Shown here: positions 1-7,620 of the stretch, in pieces
How the letters are laid out: every line of letters begins with the position of its first letter
How positions within the stretch are numbered: the stretch's first letter is position 1
DNA from: Comamonas thiooxydans
GTDB taxonomy: Bacteria > Pseudomonadota > Gammaproteobacteria > Burkholderiales > Burkholderiaceae_C
Assembly: GCF_002157685.2 (NCBI RefSeq)
Contig: NZ_AP026738.1
Coordinates: 2,914,001 to 2,978,000, forward strand
DNA: 64,000 nucleotides
Direction of reading: 5' to 3'
Position numbers and translations under genes: made by a program
The notes under the pieces: generated by a model
What the model saw: only the letters and a program-made list of their open reading frames with translations
What the model was told of the DNA's origin: nothing
Database searches by the model: none

Positions 1-1
1 C

Positions 2-787
2 GGCTACAACCAACCGCATGCTCAGGTGGGCAATTTCGAAGCGATCCCTGGACGAGGCGTCAAAGGCAACGTCGATGGAGATGTCTATTACGTCGGCAAC
101 CACCGGCTGATCAAAGAGCTGGGACTTTCAACACTCGAGATCGAGACTCAGCTCGATGCGTTGGAGAACGAGGCCAAGACCGTTGTGCTCCTCGCAACTG
201 ACCAGCAAGTACTCGCCCTGCTGGCCGTGGCCGACACGGTGCGCGACACCAGCCGGCAAGCGATCGCCGAACTCAGGTCGCTGGGGATCGAGCCAGTCAT
301 GTTGACTGGCGATAATTCGAAAACCGCGCAAGCCGTGGCTGCGCAGGTGGGCATCACCGACGCCAAGGGCGAACTACTTCCGCAGGACAAACTGTTGGCA
401 ATCGAAGGGCTACTCGCGCGCGGGCCAGTCGGTATGGTGGGGGATGGCGTTAACGATGCGCCAGCGTTGGCCAAGTCGAGCATTGGCTTTGCGATGGGCG
501 CTGCTGGCACCGATACAGCGATCGAAACGGCTGACGTCGCATTGATGCAAGACAACCTCCGTAAGCTTCCGGAGTTCATCCGGCTATCGCAACGCGTTGC
601 GGGCATCTTGACGGCCAATATCGTGTTTGCGCTTGGGACAAAGGCGGTGTTCATGGCCTTGGCCTTTACTGGACATGCAAGTCTGTGGCTGGCGATTCTG
701 GCCGACATGGGGGCTAGCCTGGCCGTCGTTTTCAATGGGATGCGCTTGCTGCGGTCGTCTGAGGAAATCAAGCCCCATGGCCATTAA
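2..787 (+). CDS. pbrA: Pb/Cd/Zn P1B-type ATPase, C-terminal part (cut by window edge)
   Basis: This is the C-terminal third of a heavy-metal P-type ATPase that exports divalent soft metals from cytoplasm to periplasm. The frame is open from base 2, so the real start lies outside the window. Visible are the ATP-binding/hinge motifs MLTGDN (near base 300) and [12 protein letters not shown] (near base 440). The last two membrane helices carry the P1B-2 signature, a Lys in GTKAVF and the D-x-G of ADMGAS. The stop overlaps the next gene by 11 bp. The PbrB/PbrC/PbrT-type neighbours favour a lead ATPase, but cadmium/zinc specificity cannot be excluded from this fragment. Confidence 0.85.
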   Translation, partial: GYNQPHAQVGNFEAIPGRGVKGNVDGDVYYVGNHRLIKELGLSTLEIETQLDALENEAKTVVLLATDQQVLALLAVADTVRDTSRQAIAELRSLGIEPVMLTGDNSKTAQAVAAQVGITDAKGELLPQDKLLAIEGLLARGPVGMVGDGVNDAPALAKSSIGFAMGAAGTDTAIETADVALMQDNLRKLPEFIRLSQRVAGILTANIVFALGTKAVFMALAFTGHASLWLAILADMGASLAVVFNGMRLLRSSEEIKPHGH

Positions 788-1283
788 GAGGACTAATTTG
801 TGGGTATACCTGCTGGCCGTGACTGTGCTTACCGCCGACATAGCGACCAAGGCGGCCATCGTCGCGTGGATTCCTTTGTATGGCTCCCATGAAATCACAC
901 CATGGTTCAACATCGGGCATTGGCTGAATCCAGGTGCGGCCTTCAGCTTCTTGGCGCAGGCGGGTGGATGGCAACGCAGCTTTTTAGTTGCTCTTGGCAT
1001 CGCTGCTTCTGCCTTTCTCACCTGGCTTATTGCCCGCGAGAAGACTGCAACACCTGAGGCTGTGGGCTATGCGGCAATTCTCGGAGGCGCGCTCGGCAAT
1101 GTTATTGATCGCGTGCGGCATGGGGCCGTGGTGGACTGGCTCGATTTCCATTGGGGTGATTGGCACTGGCCGGCGTTCAATGCAGCCGACATTGGCATCA
1201 CCCTGGGAGCGGGGGTTCTGCTGATCGCTGCTTTTCGCGGCCATGAACGAAACGGCGCAGATTCCCATACGCCAGCAAGATGA
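777..1283 (+). CDS. pbrC: Signal peptidase II-like protein PbrC (LspA family)
   Basis: A 168-residue membrane protein of the lipoprotein signal peptidase (LspA) family. It has about four membrane helices, the LNPGAAFSF motif near residue 51, GNVIDR near 107, and the two aspartates expected for catalysis (VVDW, D120; FNAADIG, D138). ATG 777 is chosen because it makes the normal LspA N-terminus and overlaps the ATPase stop, as in translationally coupled genes; a longer frame from 627 only shadows the ATPase. In pbr operons such a protein accompanies the ATPase and PbrB. A housekeeping lspA is unlikely in this context. Confidence 0.88.
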   Translation: MAIKRTNLWVYLLAVTVLTADIATKAAIVAWIPLYGSHEITPWFNIGHWLNPGAAFSFLAQAGGWQRSFLVALGIAASAFLTWLIAREKTATPEAVGYAAILGGALGNVIDRVRHGAVVDWLDFHWGDWHWPAFNAADIGITLGAGVLLIAAFRGHERNGADSHTPAR

Positions 1284-1370
1284 TCCATCTTTTCATTGAC
1301 ACATGCGGAGCCGTGAACATGGCTTCGGAGAAACTGATGTCCCACTCGACTCTACCAATGCCGCCTGCAA

Positions 1371-2174
1371 ATGCACGCTGAACTTGTTCTCAAGACGCTA
1401 ATGATGGGCGTCGTCGAAGGCATCACGGAATTCTTGCCAGTCTCCTCGACAGGGCACTTGATCCTGGCGGGCAATGCGCTCTCATTCCTTGCGAAAGAGA
1501 AACGCGACGTCTTTGAAGTGTTCATCCAGTTCGGCGCGATGCTCGCGGTCATCTGGGAATATAGGGCTCGTCTGGCAAACGTTGTTGTCTCAGCGCGTGC
1601 CGATCAGGGCGCTCGCCGGTTCTTAGTGAACCTCGCCATTGCATTCATGCCTGCGGCAGTGCTCGGATTGCTGATTGGATCTCATGTGCAGAGGCTGCTA
1701 TTTAGCCCAGGGCCAGTGGCCGTCGCACTCGTAATCGGTGGTATCGCGATTCTGTGGGCCGAGCGGCGGCCCGTGCATGTAAAGGCCGAGCGTGCCGAAG
1801 AGATCAGCCGAATCGACGCATTGAAGATTGGTTTCGTGCAGTGCCTTGCACTTTGGCCGGGTACTTCGCGCTCAGGCGCGACGATTATCGGCGGGCTATG
1901 GTTCGGGGCTTCACGCCAGGCGGCGACGGAGTTTTCGTTTTTCCTTGGCATTCCAGTCTTGGGGGCCGCCTCCGGATACAACCTCTTCAAGCACTGGAAC
2001 GCATTGTCGAGCGACGACATCGGCGTTTTTGTAATGGGTCTCCTTGCCTCTTTCGTATTTGCGCTGCTTGCCATACGCCTTCTGATGCGCTATCTGACCG
2101 GACATGGATTTGGAGTTTTCGCGTGGTATCGCATTGCACTGGGAACACTAATCTTGGCAGTGCTCGTCACGTAA
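1371..2174 (+). CDS. pbrB: Undecaprenyl-diphosphate phosphatase PbrB (UppP/BacA family)
   Basis: A 267-residue polytopic membrane protein of the UppP family, which removes a phosphate from undecaprenyl diphosphate on the periplasmic side. The family's two signature segments are present: EGITEFLPVSSTGH near residue 16 and PGTSRSGATI near residue 163. In the Cupriavidus pbr system this enzyme is thought to release phosphate that precipitates Pb(II) exported by PbrA. It lies 87 bp after pbrC in the same direction and is probably co-transcribed. The ribosome site before ATG 1371 is weak. A role in polyprenyl recycling or bacitracin resistance is the alternative. Confidence 0.9.
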   Translation: MHAELVLKTLMMGVVEGITEFLPVSSTGHLILAGNALSFLAKEKRDVFEVFIQFGAMLAVIWEYRARLANVVVSARADQGARRFLVNLAIAFMPAAVLGLLIGSHVQRLLFSPGPVAVALVIGGIAILWAERRPVHVKAERAEEISRIDALKIGFVQCLALWPGTSRSGATIIGGLWFGASRQAATEFSFFLGIPVLGAASGYNLFKHWNALSSDDIGVFVMGLLASFVFALLAIRLLMRYLTGHGFGVFAWYRIALGTLILAVLVT

Positions 2175-2374
2175 TCGTTCAGCAACCATGACGAAGATGA
2201 ATATGTTGCCTCTTATAGGCATTCAGCACAGTTGGCTGTGACTCGATCGATAAATGCAACCTAAGTTATGCGGCGTTGTTGGTTGAGCCATTTTTTGCCT
2301 ACAACAAGCAAACCTCCTTTTTAGAAACTTATGCCGAACGGCCTTGAGCAACGCCCAGTGGGCCATATCCTGAA

Positions 2375-2393
2375 TAAAATGAGAATCAATAAC
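2375..2393 (+). promoter_or_regulatory. Fur-box-like site before pbrT
   Basis: TAAAATGAGAATCAATAAC matches the 19-bp Fur consensus at 14 positions and ends 11 bp before the pbrT start codon. It suggests iron-dependent repression of the FTR1-type permease rather than control by a lead sensor. Position so close to the ATG fits an operator overlapping the transcription start. Inference only. Confidence 0.5.
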
Positions 2394-2404
2394 ACTTCCA
2401 TATC

Positions 2405-4354
2405 ATGAAAATGCTTTCTCTTTACGCCAGAAGATTCCTGGCAATAGCCGCATTGTTTGTGCTCTGGTCGGTTTCTCCCGCCTGGGCTGCCGACCCTGCT
2501 GCCAGCGATCAGGCTAAGCAAACCTGGCAGTTGCTGGACTACCTGGCGGTTGACTACGGTGGCGCAGTAAGCAACGGCCAGATTCAAAGTGCGAGTGAAT
2601 ACGAAGAAATGAAGGAATTCGCGGCAACCGCTGTGCTGCAGCTAGCCGCATTGCCGAGCACTGCGGTGCTGCCCGAGTTGCAGCGGCAGGCCAAAGTGCT
2701 AGTAGACCTCATTGCCGCAAAGGCGGATGCCAAAGCAGTGGCCGACAGCGCCAATTCGCTGGCAGCGGCGTTGGTCAAAGCCTATCCGTTTCCGCTATCT
2801 CCTACTCAGCCACCGGATCTCGCACGCGCTAAGGTGCTGTTTGAAGCCAAGTGCGCGTCATGCCACGGGGCAACTGGTGCTGGCGACGGCCCACTCAGCA
2901 CCAAGCTAGACCCGCCCCCGATCGCCTTCACCGATCATGATCGTGCCCGTTCGCGAAGTGTGCTCGCGCTGTACCAGGTCATTTCTCAAGGCGTGACCGG
3001 CACATCGATGCAGGGCTTCGGCACGCTCGCTGACGAGGATCGTTGGGCGCTGGCCTTCTTCACAGGAACACTGTCGCATGACGATGCCATGCGTGCTCGC
3101 GGCGAACAATCCTGGGGTCGAGACACCGCCGCCAAGACTGTCTTTCCCGATCTAGCTGCTGCAGCGACCTTGACCGAAGCCGCTTTATCCGAACTGATAG
3201 CACCAGATGCAGCTCGCGACCTCACCGCATATGTTCGTAGCCACCCAGAAGTCACCGCTGTTGCGAGCGGCTCTGGCGGACTAACCCTGGCCCGCTCACT
3301 CCTTCAGAAGAGCCTTGCCGCGGCGCGCGCGGGCGACCGGGCCAGCGCAACACGACTGGGCCTGTCGGCTTACTTGGATGGTTTTGAGCCGCTTGAGCCT
3401 GCATTGCGCGCACGCAACCAGGCACTTCTCACAGAAGTCGAAAACGCCATGCTGGCCTATCGCGGTGCGCTCGCCGGTGGGCGGTTGGAACAAGCCGATG
3501 CCACAGCACAGAAGCTGGACGATCTGTTTGCCCAGGTGGACGCCGAACTCGGCGCTAATAAGGCAGACCCACTAACCACCTTCATTGCCTCCCTAACCAT
3601 CCTGCTACGCGAAGGGGTTGAAGCGCTGTTGATCGTCGTGGGAATGCTGGCTTTCCTGAAGAAGGCAGAACGACGCGATGTGCTGGGCTATGTGCATGGC
3701 GGTTGGGTGACCGCACTGGCTTGCGGTGGTCTAACCTGGGCGGTGGCCACCTACTTCATGAGCATCAGCGGCGCAAGCCGTGAGGTGACCGAGGGGGTTT
3801 CATCACTGTTCGCGGCCGTTGTGCTGCTGAGCGTAGGGCTCTGGATGCACCAGAAAAGCGCAGCGGGCAAGTGGCAGGCCTACCTAAAGGACAAACTTTC
3901 GGCAGCCATGACGCGGCGTTCAGCGTGGGCATTGTTCGCCTTGTCGTTCATCGCCGTCTACCGCGAGGTGTTTGAGACCGTGTTGTTTTACTCTGCACTG
4001 ACCAGTGACGGCAACAACAGTGCCTTGCTAGGCGGATTGGTATGCGGAGTGGCCATCCTGGCCGTCATTGCATGGCTTATGCTGCGGAGCAGTGCGCGCA
4101 TGCCGATTGGTAAGTTCTTCAGCCTCAGTTCGATCCTGGTTGCGGTGCTCGCGGTAGTGCTCGCTGGCAAGGGGGTTGCTGGCCTCCAGGAGGCTGGCTG
4201 GTTGAGCGCGAGCCCGATCCATTGGCCGCGCATTGAAGTGCTTGGCATCTATCCGTCAGCGGAAACCGCGATTGCGCAAGCTTTGGTGCTTGCCATTGCC
4301 TTAGCGGGCTTTGCCATGAACGCCGTGAAGGCTCGGAACCCCCGAATCGTTTGA
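2405..4354 (+). CDS. pbrT: Cytochrome c-FTR1 family metal permease (PbrT type)
   Basis: A 649-residue fusion protein. An N-terminal signal peptide (cleavage near AWAAD) is followed by a helical periplasmic region with a haem c site, CASCH at residues 150-154. The C-terminal half is an FTR1/EfeU-type permease of about seven helices. It has the two acidic metal motifs REGVE (402-406) and REVFE (520-524; the usual Gly is Val). FTR1 proteins import iron; the pbr version was named for lead uptake. The size matches PbrT. The gene stands alone behind its own promoter, 230 bp after pbrB, with a Fur-like box just upstream, so iron uptake is at least as likely as lead uptake. Confidence 0.85.
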   Translation: MKMLSLYARRFLAIAALFVLWSVSPAWAADPAASDQAKQTWQLLDYLAVDYGGAVSNGQIQSASEYEEMKEFAATAVLQLAALPSTAVLPELQRQAKVLVDLIAAKADAKAVADSANSLAAALVKAYPFPLSPTQPPDLARAKVLFEAKCASCHGATGAGDGPLSTKLDPPPIAFTDHDRARSRSVLALYQVISQGVTGTSMQGFGTLADEDRWALAFFTGTLSHDDAMRARGEQSWGRDTAAKTVFPDLAAAATLTEAALSELIAPDAARDLTAYVRSHPEVTAVASGSGGLTLARSLLQKSLAAARAGDRASATRLGLSAYLDGFEPLEPALRARNQALLTEVENAMLAYRGALAGGRLEQADATAQKLDDLFAQVDAELGANKADPLTTFIASLTILLREGVEALLIVVGMLAFLKKAERRDVLGYVHGGWVTALACGGLTWAVATYFMSISGASREVTEGVSSLFAAVVLLSVGLWMHQKSAAGKWQAYLKDKLSAAMTRRSAWALFALSFIAVYREVFETVLFYSALTSDGNNSALLGGLVCGVAILAVIAWLMLRSSARMPIGKFFSLSSILVAVLAVVLAGKGVAGLQEAGWLSASPIHWPRIEVLGIYPSAETAIAQALVLAIALAGFAMNAVKARNPRIV

Positions 4355-4374
4355 GATTAATAGGCCCCCTTGGT

Positions 4375-4404
4375 AGGGTGCTCCGAATATGCTCCGAGCA
4401 CCCT
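4375..4404 (+). terminator. Hairpin after pbrT
   Basis: A 9-bp perfect GC-rich stem, AGGGTGCTC paired with GAGCACCCT around a 12-nt loop, starts 20 bp after the pbrT stop. There is no good T-run after it, so it is a weak or factor-assisted terminator candidate. Confidence 0.4.
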
Positions 4405-4616
4405 GACTCTCAAAGATCTTCAGGCACCGGCAAAAACATGATCCATAGGGGAGTTTCAAACAGCAATAGCCTGAAGCACACACCTGTGCTGCCACTAATG
4501 GATGCCTGCTTTAGGCCAATCTTCGGCTGTTGGCAGAAAGTAAACGAAAGCCCACGATGACTTGCGAGTTTGGAGCTCTGCTAGTACGGTCTGCTGCCTA
4601 AACGAATGTCTTGAAC
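4405..4616. other. Non-coding stretch
   Basis: Together with the hairpin before it, this makes about 260 bp between pbrT and the next terminator. I see no recognisable gene, RNA or repeat. A short frame across it has no ribosome site and no family resemblance. Confidence 0.4.
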
Positions 4617-4647
4617 AAAGAGCCTGCCGTGGACGGCAGGCTCTTTT
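4617..4647. terminator. Strong hairpin terminator, possibly bidirectional
   Basis: A perfect 14-bp stem (AAAGAGCCTGCCGT and its complement) with a minimal loop, with a T-run on the right and an A-run on the left. It can stop transcription in both directions. It lies just past the end of the cusF remnant and probably once terminated that gene. Confidence 0.75.
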
Positions 4648-4650
4648 CTA

Positions 4651-4821
4651 TCAGCGACTTGGTTTCAGCTCCGTCACCATGCCTTGCCATTGATCACCTC
4701 TGCTTAGGACTTCACCTTATCTCCAACCTTTAGCATCTTCTTTTCGGATGCCGCGAAGCCCATGGTCATGGTCGGCTTAGCCTGGTTCGGAATATCGCCG
4801 TGACGCAAGACGACAAGGTTC
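4651..4821 (-). pseudogene. cusF: Remnant of a CusF-like copper-binding protein gene
   Basis: These bases closely match the 3' half of the intact cusF at 28448-28786, on the same strand relative to reading direction, including the stop region. They carry many substitutions, a 9-bp loss in the middle and no start. The similarity ends abruptly at about 4818-4821, where a transposase fragment begins. So a second cusF copy was cut by an IS3-family element and has since decayed. No functional product is expected. Confidence 0.8.
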
Positions 4822-5134
4822 CTCGACCCGTGTAACCTAAAACCCTTATCGTGGCAGCAATACAGTGATAGTGGACGAGGTAATGAGCAACCGCTGCCTG
4901 TCTTTGCTGCAGCGAATATTTCGGTGCTCTTGGCGCTTGGCTTACTGACAAATCCTGATACTTCAGGAAGTGCTGATACCAGCCTTTCAATGCGTTCTTG
5001 ATTGGGTATCCCAACTGGCGAATTGTGGCCCTGATACGCAAGCCAAGCTTGAAGTAACGTTCAACTGCACGAATCCTGTCTTCGTATGAGAATATGAACT
5101 AAATCCTGGTAGTCCTAGCATTTGTTCGCATCCC
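4818..5134 (-). pseudogene. Remnant of an IS3-family transposase (left end and N-terminus)
   Basis: Read on the minus strand, this matches the left end and the first ~95 codons of the intact transposase at 15920. It runs from the terminal repeat (GGGGATGCG followed by AACAAATGCTAGGAC near 5115-5134) to the region encoding GYTGRGTL, then breaks into cusF sequence. The start codon is mutated to ATA and the rest of the element is missing. It is an older, diverged relative of the 15.9-kb copy. Confidence 0.82.
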
Positions 5135-5237
5135 CCTTCGGGCTACGCCCCTGTTTGCCACTGATAGCGACAAACCATGCTATGCCTTTATCCAACCAGA
5201 TAGTCAGAAACCCATTTGCTCAACATCGCTTCAAAAA

Positions 5238-6881
5238 TCAATACTTCCTGCATTTTTTAAAAATATCAAGATCAGGATTGTAGATCTCAGACTTTACATT
5301 CATCATTCCCAAAACCGAATGGAAATAATTATCATGACTTATCTTGGCATCAACGTCTAATAGAGCAGCACATCCATTTTCGTCGAATTTCTCGCGCTTA
5401 AATGATTCAGAGAACCAAGCGATCCAAGGAATCCGTTTCTGAGCATCGGGTGCCAAACTATAAGGTAGGCCATGGAGGTATATATTATTTTCTCCTAAAG
5501 ACTCGCCATGATCTGAGACATACATCATTGCAGTTGGTCGATCTGGATATGTTTCCTTAATCCAATCAATTGCATTCGAAATGAAATAATCAGTCTCTCT
5601 TATGCTATTGTCATATGCATTAACTACTTGGTCTCGACTGCAGGTTTGCAGAGCTGAAGAGTCACACTCTGGGAAGTAGGCTTTTCTATCTGATGAAGAG
5701 CGCTTGTAATAGGCTGGACCATGGCTTCCCATTTGGTGAACTAGAATAACGGTTCCTTTAGCTTTGCCAGGTTTTGGCAAGTCTTCAATTTTCTTTTGGA
5801 GATTGTTCAACACTGCTGCATCAAAACAGCCATCATCTCTGCAATTGATATTACCTTCGATAATCTCTTGATTACTAGCAGGTATTCTCGCACATACCCC
5901 CTTACACCCTGATTGATTGTCAACCCAAAGGACATCCAATCCTGCCCTTTTTAGAACATCTAATAAATTTTCGTAATTTTCGCTTCGATCAAAAAATTCC
6001 TCTCTTGATAAATGAGAAAACATGCACGGCAATGACTCTGCGGTGCTCGTTCCACAAGCCCAGGCATTTTTAAATGACAAAATGTCTTTTCGACTTGATA
6101 GCAAAGGTGTGGTATCTCTTAAATAGCCATTCAACCCCAAATGATCTGAACGAGCGGTTTCTCCGACTACAAGAAATACTATAGGGTCTATAGTCCCTTC
6201 AATGTATGCTCCTTCTCCTATTTTTACCAAATCTTTAGATTTCCTCTTCTGGGAATCGTCAATTTTCTTGAAAACCGCATATATTCCGTTGTATGGATTA
6301 ATCAAATAGCGAATCTCCTTATGGTTCCTCATGGTTGAGGAGAACGCCTGAAAAGAAACAATTAGGCTTACCACTGCTATTGAAATCCCCAGGAGAGCAA
6401 GCATCAAACGTTGCAATATCAGTTTGCCAAAAGTAGATTTTGAGAAATTTCTGCGCCATATAAACCACAATGGAGGCAACGACAGCAGCAAGATCACGAA
6501 AATCATCTGCAAGTTAATCAGATCCGAGGCTTCATTGAAGTCTGTTTGAAGCACATTAGTTATCATATTGGAATCAATAACAATCCCGTATGCTTGCATG
6601 AAATAGGCACCTGAAGCCGCACCGACTACAAAGATGCTGGCAATTGGCCTTAAAAGCCACCCCCATCCCAAAACAGAAATCGAAAAAATATTCACACCAA
6701 TCAATATAAAAACAAAAGATATTATTAAACTTATATTCGATTCTTCACCTAGTTTAGATATCTTCAGCCAAAGATAATAATTAGAAAAAATAGCAATCCA
6801 TATACTAACTCCAATGATCATGCGTGTTGATTGCATGCCACTAGAGCGCAGGAATTCACTTATTTTATTTAAAGTCTTCAT
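5238..6881 (-). CDS. eptA: Phosphoethanolamine-lipid A transferase, EptA/MCR class
   Basis: A 547-residue inner-membrane enzyme with about five N-terminal helices (residues 1-170) and a periplasmic sulfatase-fold domain. It should move PEtN from phosphatidylethanolamine to lipid A phosphates, lowering negative charge. Catalytic motifs are all present: GETARSDHLGLNGY (metal-binding Glu), CGTSTAESLPCMFS (nucleophile Thr), HQMGSHGPAYYKR and YVSDHGESLGEN. The cysteine pairs typical of EptA/MCR are also present (GCKGVC, NCRDDGC, ECDSSALQTC). The gene is AT-rich compared with its neighbours, a sign of transfer. A CusR/CopR-like box lies 113 bp before the start. I do not assign it to a numbered mcr type. 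Confidence 0.92.
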   Translation of the reverse strand: MKTLNKISEFLRSSGMQSTRMIIGVSIWIAIFSNYYLWLKISKLGEESNISLIISFVFILIGVNIFSISVLGWGWLLRPIASIFVVGAASGAYFMQAYGIVIDSNMITNVLQTDFNEASDLINLQMIFVILLLSLPPLWFIWRRNFSKSTFGKLILQRLMLALLGISIAVVSLIVSFQAFSSTMRNHKEIRYLINPYNGIYAVFKKIDDSQKRKSKDLVKIGEGAYIEGTIDPIVFLVVGETARSDHLGLNGYLRDTTPLLSSRKDILSFKNAWACGTSTAESLPCMFSHLSREEFFDRSENYENLLDVLKRAGLDVLWVDNQSGCKGVCARIPASNQEIIEGNINCRDDGCFDAAVLNNLQKKIEDLPKPGKAKGTVILVHQMGSHGPAYYKRSSSDRKAYFPECDSSALQTCSRDQVVNAYDNSIRETDYFISNAIDWIKETYPDRPTAMMYVSDHGESLGENNIYLHGLPYSLAPDAQKRIPWIAWFSESFKREKFDENGCAALLDVDAKISHDNYFHSVLGMMNVKSEIYNPDLDIFKKCRKY

Positions 6882-6993
6882 TTTACGAAAAGAATTTAAT
6901 CAAGAACTATTCAGCTTCTCAATGAAACTATTTTTGAATTTATATAAACCCACAATCCTAGAGATAAAATCTGATCTGCACGATGACATTCCG

Positions 6994-7009
6994 ATTACAT
7001 TTTTGTCAT
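6994..7009. promoter_or_regulatory. CusR/CopR-like box before eptA
   Basis: ATTACA-TTTT-TGTCAT is a hybrid between the CusR-type half (TGTCAT) and the CopR-type half (ATTACA), with the same 4-bp spacing as the other boxes in this window. It begins 113 bp upstream of the eptA start, close to the 109-110 bp seen for the DUF4148 genes. Confidence 0.65.
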
Positions 7010-7072
7010 TTTTTGAGCGAAAAAAAACGTGGATCGTGTTACCACGAATCCACGCCAAGAAAATATTACTGA

Positions 7073-7420
7073 TTACCCAGCTATAGCTTGGTTACGAGCA
7101 TCTCGCTGCGAAGGGGTTTCTTTAATCAGTTCGTCGATAACTTGCTGACGTGTCTTTTCGGGCTCCGTACCTTTCGCCTCAGCTGGGTAGTTTCCGCTGC
7201 GCAGTCGATTGTCCCCGCCCTCTCGTACGGCATTCGCTGCTTCTTCACGAACTTGGTCACGGGTTCGAGAGCTCTTGAAATGCTCGGGGTATACTTTTAC
7301 ACCAGCCTCATTATTTGTGGGGTGCCAGTACGTATCTGCGACTGCGACGCCAGGCATTGCCATAACGGTTGCCATTGCGGCTGCGGCGGTGAGAGATGCA
7401 AAAATTTTACGGTGAGCCAT
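7073..7420 (-). CDS. DUF4148 secreted protein, copy 1
   Basis: A 115-residue exported protein with a clear signal peptide (AMPGVAVAD, cleavage near residue 28) and a charged, helical mature part. Repeated motifs of the type TRDQVREEA and TRQQVIDEL are characteristic of DUF4148, a small periplasmic family common in Burkholderiales and of unknown function. AAGGAG precedes ATG 7420. It has a paralogue at 35647-35991 with the same architecture. Each copy has a CusR-like box about 110 bp upstream, so both are probably metal-induced. The gene is downstream of czcA on the same strand but separated by a terminator. Confidence 0.88.
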   Translation of the reverse strand: MAHRKIFASLTAAAAMATVMAMPGVAVADTYWHPTNNEAGVKVYPEHFKSSRTRDQVREEAANAVREGGDNRLRSGNYPAEAKGTEPEKTRQQVIDELIKETPSQRDARNQAIAG

Positions 7421-7529
7421 TTAATACTCCTTAAGTGAATTGATTTTCTTCTCCATCTAAGAAAGTCGTCTATTCAGAGAAGATGGCTTAAGTGTAGAAA
7501 ATACCCACCGACAGATTGCCAACAGGAAT

Positions 7530-7545
7530 GTGACAATGTTGTCAT
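7530..7545. promoter_or_regulatory. CusR-like box before DUF4148 copy 1
   Basis: GTGACA-ATGT-TGTCAT fits the CusR/CzcR-type core GACAANNTTGTC exactly. It lies 110 bp upstream of the DUF4148 start codon, between that gene and the czcA terminator. Confidence 0.72.
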
Positions 7546-7565
7546 ATTAAGTATTGTTACAAGAA

Positions 7566-7596
7566 AAAAGCCATGGCCTTAGAGGCCATGGCTTTT
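7566..7596 (-). terminator. Terminator of the czcCBA operon
   Basis: A perfect 14-bp stem (AAAAGCCATGGCCT and its complement) with a 3-nt loop, starting 24 bp after the czcA stop. It is followed by a T-run on the minus strand, so it is a classical intrinsic terminator. Confidence 0.85.
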
Positions 7597-7620
7597 ATGA
7601 GGTGAATTGAACTACTTGTA

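Noticed and set aside
627..776. A longer start for the LspA-like gene at 627
   Set aside because: The extra 50 codons only overlap the ATPase in another frame and give no LspA-like N-terminus; ATG 777 fits the family.
5238..6881. Naming the first PEtN transferase as a specific mcr allele
   Set aside because: The class motifs fit, but sequence recall does not match a numbered mcr closely; chromosomal-type EptA genes share the same motifs.
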